Shown piece by piece: positions 27,558 to 36,867 of a stretch of DNA of 52,377 nt (position 1 is the first letter of the stretch; the number at the start of each line of letters is the position of its first letter). The position numbers and the translations under genes were made by a program. The notes beneath the pieces are model-generated. The model did no database searches. It was given only the letters and a program-made list of their open reading frames with translations, and was not told the origin of the DNA. Source of the stretch: an uncultured Acidobacteriia bacterium (GTDB lineage: Bacteria > Acidobacteriota > Terriglobia > Bryobacterales > Bryobacteraceae). Location: assembly GCA_903881085.1 (NCBI GenBank), contig CAIRSA010000286.1, positions 1 through 52,377 of the forward strand. The letters run 5' to 3'.

Positions 27558-28901
27558 ATGTTGAATCGCAGGGATTTTCTTAAAGCCTCAGGTGGTTTTG
27601 CAGCAGCAAGCGCGGCCATAGGCAACTCGCTTTCAGGCGCCCAGTCCTCCGGCGCCAGGAAACCGAACATCGTCTTCATCCTCGCCGACGATCTGGGCAT
27701 CAACGGAGTAGGCTGCTACGGCGCCGACCTCTACAAAACGCCCCATATCGATAAGCTCGCCCAGGGCGGCACGCGCTACAGCAACGCCTATACAGCGCCG
27801 CTCTGCGGCCCGTCGCGCGCGCTCATCATGACCGGCCGCTATGCGTTCCGAACCGGCGCAACCAATCAGGACGCCACCGGCGAAATCACCACCGACGCCG
27901 AGACCTTCATGCCGAAGATGCTGAAGCCCGCCGGCTACACAACTTCGTGCATCGGCAAGTGGGGACAGCTTCCGGATGGCCCGGCCGAGTTTGGCTTTGA
28001 CGAACACCTGAAATTCCAGGGCAGCGGCGTCTACTGGAACACGCAGGACAAGGGCAAGAACTACACCGTCAACGGCAAGAAGGTGGAGCTGAAGGCGAAG
28101 GAGTATCTGCCGGACGTCATGCACAACCACGCCGTGGACTTCATCACGCGCAACAAGAACAATCCGTTTTATCTTTATTATTCGATGTCGCACGTGCATG
28201 CCGAAATTCTTCCCACGCCAGACAGCAAGCCCGATAGCCTCGACTATTACGCCGACAACATCGCGTACATGGATAAGCTGGTGGGCAAACTGGTGGCCGA
28301 AATCGATCGCCTGAAATTGCGCGAGAACACGCTCATCATATTCTTCGGCGACAACGGCACGGGCAATGGATACGCGGCGAAATCCACCATCCATGGCAAG
28401 CAGATCTCCGGCCAGAAGGGCTCCATGCTTGAAGGCGGCTCGCAGGTGCCGATGATCGTCAACTGGCCCGGCAAAACACCGGCGGGCAAGGTCTCGCCCG
28501 ATCTGATCGACTCCACCGACTTCGTGCCCACGTTTGTTGAGATGGCCGGCGCGAAGCTGCCTGCCGGCAAAACGATCGATGGCGTGAGCTTCGCGCCTCA
28601 GATCTATGGCAAAAAGGGACGCACGCGCGAAACCATCTTCATCGAACTGGCGCGCAACTGGTACGTGCGCGATGCGAAGTGGAAGCTCGATCAATCGGGC
28701 GAGCTATATGATATGAGCGGCGCGCCATTCACCGAACCGTCCGTCCCCAAGGACACAACCAACCTTGCCGCGATCAATGCGCGCAAACGACTCGAGATCG
28801 CCCTCGCCAAGCTAAACCCGGCAGGCGGCAAGCTCGACGCGGGCGACGGCACAGGCCGCCACGCCAACCGCGAAGAAAACAGAAAGAAAAAGAAGAAGTG
28901 A
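27558..28901 (+). CDS. Sulfatase (arylsulfatase type), Tat-exported
   Basis: 447 residues. MLNRRDFLKASGGFAAASA is a twin-arginine signal. The catalytic motif CGPSR at 83-87 is followed by ALIMTGR, matching C-x-P-S-R, where Cys83 becomes formylglycine through a sulfatase-maturing enzyme encoded elsewhere. The metal site Asp-Asp is in FILADDLG (near 43), and the further family pieces FGDNGTGNGY and GKWGQLPDGP are present. It removes sulfate esters from carbohydrates or aromatics in the periplasm or outside the cell. The C-terminus is very lysine-rich (REENRKKKKK). Substrate cannot be told. It is the last gene before the PspA-PknG operon. Confidence 0.95.
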   Translation: MLNRRDFLKASGGFAAASAAIGNSLSGAQSSGARKPNIVFILADDLGINGVGCYGADLYKTPHIDKLAQGGTRYSNAYTAPLCGPSRALIMTGRYAFRTGATNQDATGEITTDAETFMPKMLKPAGYTTSCIGKWGQLPDGPAEFGFDEHLKFQGSGVYWNTQDKGKNYTVNGKKVELKAKEYLPDVMHNHAVDFITRNKNNPFYLYYSMSHVHAEILPTPDSKPDSLDYYADNIAYMDKLVGKLVAEIDRLKLRENTLIIFFGDNGTGNGYAAKSTIHGKQISGQKGSMLEGGSQVPMIVNWPGKTPAGKVSPDLIDSTDFVPTFVEMAGAKLPAGKTIDGVSFAPQIYGKKGRTRETIFIELARNWYVRDAKWKLDQSGELYDMSGAPFTEPSVPKDTTNLAAINARKRLEIALAKLNPAGGKLDAGDGTGRHANREENRKKKKK

Positions 28902-28982
28902 ACTTAGAAGCAATTTCTTTCGTTTATCAAGCAGTGGCTCAGTAACATCTGAGATAATGATCGGTCGGAGCCAGCCACGTTC

Positions 28983-29738
28983 ATGTTGAAACGAATTTCG
29001 AATCTCTTTCGAGGGTTTTTCGGACTCTTTATTTCGAATATTGAGAGCAAGAATCCGGAAGCCCTGCTCGAAGTAGAGACAGAGAACCTGCGCAAGCAGG
29101 TCGCGCAATACAACCAGGGGTTAGCTTCGCACGCTGGTCTTTGCGAGCGGTTGATGAGCCAGATCCGAAAGCTGGAAACGGATCAGCAGGATCTGCGCGC
29201 CAAAACCTCCGCCAACCTCAAAGCAGGCAACAACCAGGCCGCCGGCCAGTACGCGCTGCGTCTGCAGACGGTGGACCGCGAGTTGACGGAAAACCGCAAG
29301 CAGGTGGAACAGGCCGAAGCAACCTACCGCGATCTGGTCAAAGCGCGCGACACCGCTGTGCAAACCGCCAAGCAGAAGATCGAAAACCTGCGCGCCACCA
29401 TCGGCGATCTGAAGATGAAAAGGGCGCAGGCCGAACTGACGGAAATGGCATCGGGCATGGTGTCTGAGATCGGCGGCGCGGGCGACACTCTCGACCGCCT
29501 GCAAACCATGGTGGAACGGGAACGCGAACAGGCCGCCGGGCGCGTTCGAGTGGCGCGCGATACCATCGACACCACCGGCATCAACCTGAAAGAAGCCGAG
29601 CAGCAGGCACTGGCCGATCAGGCGCTGGCCGACTTTGCGGCGAAGGAAGGCCTTGACCTGCCAAGCTCGAGTCCTGCTTCGCGCACGCCGGAATCAAAGG
29701 GCAAAACGATGGGCCCGGAGTCGAAGGAGTTGGCCTAG
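28983..29738 (+). CDS. PspA/IM30 (Vipp1) family protein, ESCRT-III superfamily
   Basis: 251 residues. MLKRISNLFRGFFGLFISNIESKNP is an amphipathic N-terminal helix as in PspA/Vipp1. It is followed by long heptad-like helices to about residue 215 with the family segments PEALLEVETENLRKQVAQYN and KARDTAVQTAKQKIENLRA. The C-terminal 30 residues are an extra Ser/Pro/Lys-rich tail. PspA proteins form rods or rings that bind stressed membranes. It opens a tightly packed eight-gene operon and lies six bases before an AAA+ ATPase, which by analogy with ESCRT-III and Vps4 may disassemble its polymers. An imperfect hairpin CTCAG-N6-CTGAG lies in the 81-base gap upstream; no clear promoter or Shine-Dalgarno site is seen. 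Confidence 0.88.
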   Translation: MLKRISNLFRGFFGLFISNIESKNPEALLEVETENLRKQVAQYNQGLASHAGLCERLMSQIRKLETDQQDLRAKTSANLKAGNNQAAGQYALRLQTVDRELTENRKQVEQAEATYRDLVKARDTAVQTAKQKIENLRATIGDLKMKRAQAELTEMASGMVSEIGGAGDTLDRLQTMVEREREQAAGRVRVARDTIDTTGINLKEAEQQALADQALADFAAKEGLDLPSSSPASRTPESKGKTMGPESKELA

Positions 29739-29744
29739 CTCTCA

Positions 29745-31406
29745 ATGCAGCACAGCTTGCCAACCTGGGCCATAGAGCTGGTTGACCTCTATCAAAGCAA
29801 CGCTGCCAACCAGTTCATCGTACACGGCAACATCCACGACCGGATGCTGATTCCCGGCGCGCAGCCGCGCTTGGGCTCCATCACTGACTTCTTACTGGAA
29901 GTTCTGCTACCGCGTTTCGACGTCGTCTTGTCCTATGATGTAGGAAACGGGATCCGCATCGAACGCGGCGCCCCGGCATTTGCCGAATGGCCGCGCATCA
30001 AAGAGAATCCCGACCTTCCGCGCAACCCGCGTCAGGCAGTGGAAGCGCTCACCCACTATTTCCGCTATTGCGCCAATCTCGGCCGGTTGCGGCAGAAGCC
30101 GCTGCAAGTCGCGTGCCTGATTAAGGACGCGAACCTGCTTGCGCCTCCTTCCACCGGTGGACTGGACATAGACGTAGCGGCAACCAGTGTCTTGATTCGC
30201 GACTGGTCCGTGGATAGCGCGCTGACCGGCCATCCGCTGGCGACGTTTCTGTTGGCGGAAAACCTGAACGACATCCATCCGCTGATCGCCAACAACCCTC
30301 GCACGTCCCGCGTAAAGGTGGGCCTGCCTGATGTAGATGAGCACACACTCGCCATTCAACATTTGACTGCTGAGTATCCGACAGCGCTGCGCAACTTCGC
30401 AGAACAACCGGAATCGCTCGCCCGCCAACTGACGGGCGCAACGCTCAGCGCGGTGGAAAGCCGCCTGAAAGCCAGTGAATACGCCCAAAGACCGCTGGCT
30501 TCGGGCGACATGGCCGTGCTGAAGAACCGCATGGTGGAGCGCGATGCCAATGGACTCTTGGAACTGATGCAATCCACGCGCACGCTCGACGAGTTGCACG
30601 GCATGGCCGGCGTGAAGGATTGGCTGCGTCAGGACATTCAGCTGTGGCGCCAAAACGACAATTCGGCGTTGCCCAAAGGCTATCTGGTGTGCGGCCCGGT
30701 TGGCACGGGAAAGTCTTTCCTCGTCGAATGCCTGGCGGGCGAAGCTGGCGTCCCTGTCGTCAAGCTGAAAAACTTTCGCGACAAGTGGGTTGGCAGTACT
30801 GAAGGCAACCTGGAGCGAATCTTTCGCCTGCTGCACGCACTCGGCCGCTGCTACGTGTTCATTGACGAAGCCGATCAAACATTGGGCAAGAGGGATTCAG
30901 CGAGCAATGATTCCGGCCTCTCAGGCCGCGTCTATTCGATGATCGCCGAAGAGATGGGCAGCAGCGCCAGCCGCGGTCGCATCATCTGGATTCTCGCCTC
31001 CAGCCGGCCCGACCTGATTGAAGTCGACCTCAAGCGGCCAGGCCGCATCGATGTGACGATTCCTCTGTTTCCATCGGCCACGCCGGCCGCTAGTTTTCAA
31101 CTGCTCAGCGCCATTTCGAAGACGCGCAGCTTGCCGTTGACCGATGCCGATTTCGAGCCGGTGAAGGCTTCGATGCCGTCGATGCTGACAGCCGGCGCAG
31201 CCGATGCACTCGCTGCGAAAATGTATCGCGAAACGCGCACCCGCGCCTGCACCGCCGTGGAAGCACTGCAGCGCTGCATCGCAGGCTACCGCCCGCCGGT
31301 GCCGCTGGCCACACTGGAGCAGCAGATTCGGATCGCCATGCGCGAAACCAACGATACGCGCTTTCTTCCGCCGGAGTTCGAACACCTGATGGAGTCCGAA
31401 CGATGA
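29745..31406 (+). CDS. Classical AAA+ ATPase with Vps4/FtsH-like core
   Basis: 553 residues. The N-terminal 270 residues are not recognised (they contain NQFIVHGNIHDRM, which suggests a beta-strand-rich domain). The ATPase core has Walker A GPVGTGKS (317-324), the pore-loop region DKWVGSTEG (346-354) with an aromatic Trp348, Walker B YVFIDEAD (370-377) with Asp374 and Glu375, and an SRH ending KRPGRID with Arg431 and Arg434 as likely arginine fingers. The KWVG loop closely resembles KWMG of Vps4-type translocases. It lies between PspA and a coiled-coil protein and shares ATGA with the latter. I infer that it remodels the PspA polymer or another partner by threading. There is no membrane segment, so it is cytoplasmic. 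Confidence 0.92.
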   Translation: MQHSLPTWAIELVDLYQSNAANQFIVHGNIHDRMLIPGAQPRLGSITDFLLEVLLPRFDVVLSYDVGNGIRIERGAPAFAEWPRIKENPDLPRNPRQAVEALTHYFRYCANLGRLRQKPLQVACLIKDANLLAPPSTGGLDIDVAATSVLIRDWSVDSALTGHPLATFLLAENLNDIHPLIANNPRTSRVKVGLPDVDEHTLAIQHLTAEYPTALRNFAEQPESLARQLTGATLSAVESRLKASEYAQRPLASGDMAVLKNRMVERDANGLLELMQSTRTLDELHGMAGVKDWLRQDIQLWRQNDNSALPKGYLVCGPVGTGKSFLVECLAGEAGVPVVKLKNFRDKWVGSTEGNLERIFRLLHALGRCYVFIDEADQTLGKRDSASNDSGLSGRVYSMIAEEMGSSASRGRIIWILASSRPDLIEVDLKRPGRIDVTIPLFPSATPAASFQLLSAISKTRSLPLTDADFEPVKASMPSMLTAGAADALAAKMYRETRTRACTAVEALQRCIAGYRPPVPLATLEQQIRIAMRETNDTRFLPPEFEHLMESER

Positions 31407-32518
31407 CGGCCGATACAATCACAAAAACAGCTGCTACCCTGCGCCAACAAGCCGATGAACTGGCACAGGCGCTGACCACCTTGCGCGCCCAACCAGGCTA
31501 CCGCCGCTGGGCCGGCGCACCGGGCACGCCGCGAACGCCGATGAGCGGCGAGACGCTGGCGCGCGCCAACGAAATGGCCGACCGGATGTGCGAGCTCTTC
31601 CCTCCCCTGGAACAGTTGTACAGAACACTCGATGAGGCCGACGCAGCCATCGTCGCCAGCCAGGGCATATTCGGCGATGCCGCAAAGTTACAACACGCGG
31701 AAGCGCTACTTGCGCAAACTCCGATTGAGAAAATCAAAGCCGGCTTCGAGCACGCGAGCAAAGCGGTAGAACAGTTAGACGCAACCTGGGATGCAATCAA
31801 GCTGCGCTGTTCGCAAGCCATCTCTGAAACAAGCTCCCTGCGCGAACTCGCGCCGCCCGGTGACGCAAACGCGCGGCATCAGCTCGACCTGATTGCGGCG
31901 AAGCTGGCAACGTTGCGCACCAACGCAGAGACCGATCCCCTCGGCGCCAGCCAGCAGTTCGCCGATACCGTGGAATCGCCCCTGCAAGCCCTGCGCGAAT
32001 CGCTGGAGCATACCGGCACACTGCGCAATGCGGTTCAGCAGGCCTTCGCCGCAGCCGAAAAGCTAAGGGAAGAAGTCGCGGCAAAGGTGCAGGAAGCCCG
32101 CCTGGCCGCCGCGGAAGCCACTGAAAAGATCTCCGGCGAAACTATCCCGCAGCCGCCAGATGAATATGCACTCAGCGCGCTCGGCCAGTGGCTAGCCACG
32201 CTCCGCTCCAAGCACAACGACGACATGCAGCAGTCCCTGCTCACAGGCACGGAACGTTGGAGCGAAAAAGCTCGTATGTTACTTGGGGAAGCGGAAAAGT
32301 CGTTGTCGGCAAATCAGAATCAGTTGAGGCAAAGGCGTCAGTTGCGCGGCCTTTTGAAAGCACTGCGCGCCAAAGCAGTCGCCCGCGGAGCTGCCGAAGA
32401 GGCAACGCTCACACGCCTGGCGAGCGAGGCCGACGCAATGCTCTACACCCGCCCCACTCCACTCGCCCGCGCGGCGGCAACAGTCAGTGAATATGAGAGG
32501 TTACTAAATGGACGGTAG
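31403..32518 (+). CDS. Helical coiled-coil protein of unknown function
   Basis: 371 residues, overlapping the AAA+ gene by ATGA and the PknG gene by 11 bases, so certainly part of the operon. Alanine-, glutamine- and glutamate-rich long helices with heptad character dominate (for example 195-250, FAAAEKLREEVAAKVQEARL). There is no membrane segment, no cysteine cluster and no catalytic motif. Its position suggests an adaptor between the AAA+/PspA pair and the kinase. I do not recognise a family. Confidence 0.8.
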   Translation: MTADTITKTAATLRQQADELAQALTTLRAQPGYRRWAGAPGTPRTPMSGETLARANEMADRMCELFPPLEQLYRTLDEADAAIVASQGIFGDAAKLQHAEALLAQTPIEKIKAGFEHASKAVEQLDATWDAIKLRCSQAISETSSLRELAPPGDANARHQLDLIAAKLATLRTNAETDPLGASQQFADTVESPLQALRESLEHTGTLRNAVQQAFAAAEKLREEVAAKVQEARLAAAEATEKISGETIPQPPDEYALSALGQWLATLRSKHNDDMQQSLLTGTERWSEKARMLLGEAEKSLSANQNQLRQRRQLRGLLKALRAKAVARGAAEEATLTRLASEADAMLYTRPTPLARAAATVSEYERLLNGR

Positions 32519-34682
32519 CGCCTGCGGTAGAAACGGCTGTACGGGCGTCATTGAAGACGGTTATTGCAACGCCTGCGGCTTGGCTGCACCCAAGGCTGCG
32601 ACATCCACGGCCCGCTCGGCGATATCCAGCAGTTCAAAGGGCATGAGCAACACCGGTTCATCGCCCAGCAGCCGCGCTGTTGCCGCTGGCACTCGGCGCT
32701 CCAGCCGAGGCTCGTCACGCGGCTCGTCGCGCAGCCAGCTCGGCGCCGGGCTCATTCAGCTGCCGGAGCTGCCTTCACCCGAACCGGAAAAGCAGTTGCT
32801 GGTCGAACCCAAGGTGCCGGAGAACAAACGCTACTGCGCCAACTGCGAAGCGGCGCTAAGCAGGGAACGCGGCTTCTGCGGCAAGTGTGGCCGCAAGTAT
32901 TCGTTTCTGCCGTCACTCAAAGCAGGCGACGTGGTGGCAGGCCAATATGAAGTGAAAGGCCCCATGGCGTTCGGCGGCCTGGGCTGGATCTATCTCGCCT
33001 TCGACCGCACGTTGACGCGCTATGTGGTGCTGAAGGGTTTGCTCAATGTGGAAGACGAAGCCAGCGCCACCGCAGCCGTAGCAGAGCGCAAGTTTCTGGC
33101 CTCGGTGAAGCATCCCAACATCGTCGGCATCTACAACTTTGTGCGGCATGGCGGCGAAGGCTTCATCGTCATGGAATTCGTGAATGGCCGCTCGCTGAAA
33201 CAGATCCGCAAAGAGCGAGGACCGCTGCCCGTCACGGAAGCCATCGCCTATGTTCATCGAGTGCTTGGCGCGTTCGCCTACCTGCATGCACAAGGCTTGG
33301 TCTACTGCGATTTCAAGCCCGACAACATGATGGTCGAAGGCAATGACATCAAACTCATCGATCTGGGCGGCGTGCGCCGGCTCGACGATCTGGGCGGCGA
33401 TATCTACGGCACCATCGGCTACACCGCACCGGAGGCAGGCGAAGGGCCCACGGCCGTCACGGATCTGTACACCATCGGCCGCACGCTGGCGGTGCTGGTA
33501 ACGGAGGTCCAGAGCTTCGCCAAGGACAACCGCTACTCACTGCCCGACGCACCAAACGATCCGGTCTTCTCCAAACAGGAATCGCTCTACCGCGCCCTGC
33601 TCAAAGCCACTGCGCAAAATCCAGACGACCGGTTTCAGACGGCCGACGAGATGGCCGAGCAACTACTTGGTGTGTTGCGCGAAGCTGCGGCGCTGGAATC
33701 GGGCACGCCGCGCCCTGCCGCCAGCAATCTCTTCGGGCCTGACATGCTGGCGCTCGAACACCGTGGCGGCATCGAACCCTTATTGCCCTCGCACACGCAT
33801 CTGCCTGTGCCGGCCATCGATCCATCCAACGCTGCCCTGCGCAATCTGGTCAACGCCACTGCCAGCTTCGATGCCGCGCGGCGTGTCGCTGCCCTGCAGC
33901 CCGCCCGCGAGCAGCACCCCAAGTCGATGGAGATCCTCTATCTGCTTGCCGGCGCACTGACCGATGCGGGCGAGTACGCCGCGTGCGCGAAACTGCTGGA
34001 GGAGGCCTTCGCCACCGATGCGTGGGATTGGCGCGTGGCATGGTATCGCGGCCGCAACTTTATTGCCCAGGGCAAACCAGCCGAGGCCATTGCGCAGTTT
34101 GAGCAGACCTATTTCGACCTGCCCGGGGAACTGGCTGCCAAGGCAGGCCTCGGCCTCGCCGCGGAGATGGCAGGCCAACTGGCAACGGCCGAGCGGATGT
34201 ACGACTTGGTCTCGCGCACCGACAACAACTACGCATCCTGCATCTTCGGCCTGGCGCGCACCCGCGCCGCAATGGCCAATCGCAAAGGCGCGCTGGAGGC
34301 GCTGGACCGCATCGCGGAAGGTTCAGGACTGTTCGTTGCGGCACGCATTGAAGCAGCCCGCTTTTCGTTTCAAATCCCCAAGCTGCCACCGGGACCCGAC
34401 GAGTTCGCGGCAGCCGGCTGCGTGCTGGAAAAGCTAACGCTTCAGGCTGAACACCGCCTGCGGCTGTCGCATCAGGTGCTTTCTTCGGCGTTGGAAATGG
34501 TCACCGCAGGGAGCCTGAAACCGGCGCCGCAAGTGAAGATCCTCGGCTATCAACTGGAAGAGATCAGCCTCCGCCGAGGCCTGGAAAAGTGCTTGCGTGA
34601 ATCCGCACATTTGGCACCCGAGGCGGAAAAGATCGCGTTGGTGGATGAGGCCAATCGCGTTCGCCCAAGAACGCTTTACTAA
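32508..34682 (+). CDS. pknG: PknG-type Ser/Thr protein kinase (zinc ribbons, kinase, TPR)
   Basis: 724 residues, collinear with mycobacterial PknG along nearly its whole length. An extra N-terminal zinc ribbon (CGRNGCTGV...YCNACG) and a Ser/Arg-rich linker precede the PknG-specific LGAGLIQLPELP and the rubredoxin-like cluster Cys110/113/124/127. The kinase follows: GDVVAGQYEVKG, FGGLGWIYLAFD, Lys176 in VVLKGL, YCDFKPDN with Asp268 in place of HRD, and DLG (285-287) in place of DFG. TPR helices fill the C-terminal half and the protein ends in VDEANRVRPRTLY, like PknG's VDMANKVRP end. PknG phosphorylates an FHA protein (GarA/OdhI) to control 2-oxoglutarate metabolism; an FHA protein is encoded four genes on. 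This is a clear PknG homologue outside Actinobacteria. Confidence 0.95.
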   Translation: MDGSACGRNGCTGVIEDGYCNACGLAAPKAATSTARSAISSSSKGMSNTGSSPSSRAVAAGTRRSSRGSSRGSSRSQLGAGLIQLPELPSPEPEKQLLVEPKVPENKRYCANCEAALSRERGFCGKCGRKYSFLPSLKAGDVVAGQYEVKGPMAFGGLGWIYLAFDRTLTRYVVLKGLLNVEDEASATAAVAERKFLASVKHPNIVGIYNFVRHGGEGFIVMEFVNGRSLKQIRKERGPLPVTEAIAYVHRVLGAFAYLHAQGLVYCDFKPDNMMVEGNDIKLIDLGGVRRLDDLGGDIYGTIGYTAPEAGEGPTAVTDLYTIGRTLAVLVTEVQSFAKDNRYSLPDAPNDPVFSKQESLYRALLKATAQNPDDRFQTADEMAEQLLGVLREAAALESGTPRPAASNLFGPDMLALEHRGGIEPLLPSHTHLPVPAIDPSNAALRNLVNATASFDAARRVAALQPAREQHPKSMEILYLLAGALTDAGEYAACAKLLEEAFATDAWDWRVAWYRGRNFIAQGKPAEAIAQFEQTYFDLPGELAAKAGLGLAAEMAGQLATAERMYDLVSRTDNNYASCIFGLARTRAAMANRKGALEALDRIAEGSGLFVAARIEAARFSFQIPKLPPGPDEFAAAGCVLEKLTLQAEHRLRLSHQVLSSALEMVTAGSLKPAPQVKILGYQLEEISLRRGLEKCLRESAHLAPEAEKIALVDEANRVRPRTLY

Positions 34683-34697
34683 GGAAGAATCGGAACC

Positions 34698-35594
34698 ATG
34701 ACGTGTCCCGCATGTACTGCTGAAATGCCCGAAACGGACGCCTTCTGTGAGGAATGCGGAGTTGCGCTTGCCCCAGCGGCGAACGGCTGCCCCAAGTGCG
34801 GCGCGGCGAAGGATGACGAAGGCTTTTGCGCTGCTTGCGGTTTTCGCGATATAACGCCGGCACAGGACCGCATTGCTATCGAAATCTCCAGCCACTTTGC
34901 CGGAGTCACTGATCGCGGCCGCAGACATTCATCGAACGAAGATTTCCTGGTGTTGAGCGAGACCGCGCGCCATCGCGTGATGGTGGTGTGCGATGGCGTC
35001 TCCAGTTCGCAGGATGCGATGCTCGCATCAAAGGCAGCCGCGGAAGCGGCGGCATCATCCATCGCTGCCGGCAGATCCATGCAGCAAGCCGTTGCCGACG
35101 CACTGGCCGCAGTGGTCAAACTACCCGCGCCACTCACCGATACCGACCCGCCTTCAACCACCTTAGTCGCTGCGCGAATCAAAGGCGCCCGCGTGGAAAT
35201 TGCCTGGGCCGGTGACAGCCGCGCTTATTGGATCTCTGCCGGCGGCTCGCGCCAACTCACAGTGGACGATTCGTGGCTCAACGATATGATTGCCAGCGGC
35301 CAGATGAGCACCAAGGAAGCCATGGCATCAAAAAATGCTCATGCAATCACAAAGTGGCTAGGCCGCGACGTGGGCGAGCTCGAAGCTTCCTTTCTGGAAT
35401 TCGAAATGCCGGGACCCGGCGTCCTGTTGCTATGCAGTGACGGACTTTGGAACTATGCGCAGCAGCTGAAAGACATCGAAGACCTGCTAGGCACGCCAAC
35501 ACAGGCTCTCTCCACCGCGCACAAGCTGGTAGATTACGCGAATGCACGCGGCGGGGTCGACAACATCACAGCCGCATTGTGGATAAATCAATGA
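34698..35594 (+). CDS. PP2C-family Ser/Thr phosphatase with two N-terminal zinc ribbons
   Basis: 298 residues behind AAGGAAG. Two cysteine clusters open the protein: Cys3/6/17/20 and Cys31/34/44/47. The PPM/PP2C fold follows, with the metal-binding motifs TDRGRRHSSNED (71-82), CDGVSS with Asp99-Gly100, STTLVAARI, AWAGDSRAYW, LLLCSDGLWNY and DNITAALW all intact. PP2C enzymes remove phosphate from Ser/Thr, opposing Hanks-type kinases. Encoded right after the PknG homologue, it is the obvious antagonist. It overlaps the VWA gene by ATGA. The zinc ribbons are not part of the usual bacterial PP2C and resemble those in the neighbouring kinase and FHA proteins. Confidence 0.95.
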   Translation: MTCPACTAEMPETDAFCEECGVALAPAANGCPKCGAAKDDEGFCAACGFRDITPAQDRIAIEISSHFAGVTDRGRRHSSNEDFLVLSETARHRVMVVCDGVSSSQDAMLASKAAAEAAASSIAAGRSMQQAVADALAAVVKLPAPLTDTDPPSTTLVAARIKGARVEIAWAGDSRAYWISAGGSRQLTVDDSWLNDMIASGQMSTKEAMASKNAHAITKWLGRDVGELEASFLEFEMPGPGVLLLCSDGLWNYAQQLKDIEDLLGTPTQALSTAHKLVDYANARGGVDNITAALWINQ

Positions 35595-36865
35595 CAACAT
35601 TTAAAGCCGAAGTTTTTCAAAACCAGTATCTGCCCCAGGGTGCGCGAGAGGTCCACGCGATTGTTACCGTAAGCTCCGAAGGCGCGGCAATCACCACCGC
35701 CGCAGCCACCGGCGGAAAATTATTCGGAATTCTGTGCGACGTCTCCGGCTCCATGGAAGGCGAAAAGATTCACGCCGCCAAAGACGCCATCGTGCAGTTG
35801 ATTGACATGATCCCAGCCGATGTATCGTTCTTCGTGGTTGCCGGCTCAACTGTCGCAGATCTCATCTTTGACGCCGCCCCAGCCACGCCAGCCAGCAAAC
35901 AGCGCGCCGTGCAGGCAGTGCGCAAGGTAACGGCCAGCGGCGGCACCGCCATCTCCACTTGGGTAGTCAGGGCAATCGAGCAATTTCAAACCATGCCTCA
36001 CGCCATTCGCCAGGCGCTGCTGTTAACCGATGGCCAGAACGATAAGAACGACGCCACCAGCCTAGCCTCCGCATTGAAGAAAAGCCAGGGCGTGTTTCAA
36101 TGCGATTGCCGCGGCGTTGGCACGGATTGGGACGTGCGCCAATTGAAGGAGATCGGCAACGCGCTGCTAGGCACAACCGACATCATCGCCAACCCCGCAG
36201 GCATCGCCGCCGATTTCCAGAACGTGCTCGCCAGCGCCGTAGGCAAGAGCGTCAGCGACGTGGTAGTTCGTCTTTGGACCCCCGTCGGCGCAAAGGTGCA
36301 GTTCTGCAAGGAAGTGAGTCCTTCCATTACCGACCTTTCATCGATGGCCGCACAGGTGAACCCGCGCACGCTGGAATACCCCACCGGCGCATGGAGCGGC
36401 AGCGAATCACGCGATTATCATTTCGCCATTGAAGTGAACCCCGGCAACGTCGGCGACGAAATGCTGGCCGGCCGCGCCAGTCTTGTCACGAAGCAAAGCG
36501 GCGTGGAAACCAAAATCGCCGAAGCGCGCATTCTTGCCGTCTGGACCGACGACGAAGCCAAGTCCACCCGCATTGAACGCCACGTGGCGCACTATACAGG
36601 CCAGGCCGACCTCGCCGAATCGATTCAAGCGGGTCTGGAAGCCCGCGCCTCAGGCAAAGAAGACGTGGCCACCGCACTGCTTGGCAAGGCCGTTCGCATC
36701 GCCCACGATTCCGGCAATGAGGCCACGGCGAAACTGCTGCGCACGGTAGTCGACGTGGACGACCCAGCCACCGGCACCGTGCGTCTGAAGCGAACCGTGG
36801 CGAAGGAAGATGAGATGGCGCTCGAAACGCGGTCCACCAAAACCAAGCGGATCCAAAAGGCGTAA
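35591..36865 (+). CDS. VWA-domain protein with intact MIDAS
   Basis: The start is ATG 35591 in the ATGA overlap with the phosphatase; the longer ORF to 35447 is a read-through. 424 residues. The VWA domain (about 40-230) keeps all MIDAS elements: DVSGS (50-54) in LCDVSGSMEG, GGTAIST with the Thr, and LLTDGQND. The rest (about 240-424) is beta-sandwich then helical, ending in a basic KTKRIQKA tail. It lacks a signal peptide, so it is cytoplasmic. VWA proteins in bacteria often work with AAA+ ATPases, and one is encoded in this operon, although of the classical rather than MoxR type. It may be a substrate or reader of the kinase. Confidence 0.93.
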   Translation: MTTFKAEVFQNQYLPQGAREVHAIVTVSSEGAAITTAAATGGKLFGILCDVSGSMEGEKIHAAKDAIVQLIDMIPADVSFFVVAGSTVADLIFDAAPATPASKQRAVQAVRKVTASGGTAISTWVVRAIEQFQTMPHAIRQALLLTDGQNDKNDATSLASALKKSQGVFQCDCRGVGTDWDVRQLKEIGNALLGTTDIIANPAGIAADFQNVLASAVGKSVSDVVVRLWTPVGAKVQFCKEVSPSITDLSSMAAQVNPRTLEYPTGAWSGSESRDYHFAIEVNPGNVGDEMLAGRASLVTKQSGVETKIAEARILAVWTDDEAKSTRIERHVAHYTGQADLAESIQAGLEARASGKEDVATALLGKAVRIAHDSGNEATAKLLRTVVDVDDPATGTVRLKRTVAKEDEMALETRSTKTKRIQKA

Positions 36866-36867
36866 CC

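Noticed and set aside
28983..31406. PspA plus AAA+ considered as the classical psp operon with PspF
   Set aside because: The ATPase has a classical AAA pore loop and SRH, no sigma-54 GAFTGA motif and no helix-turn-helix.
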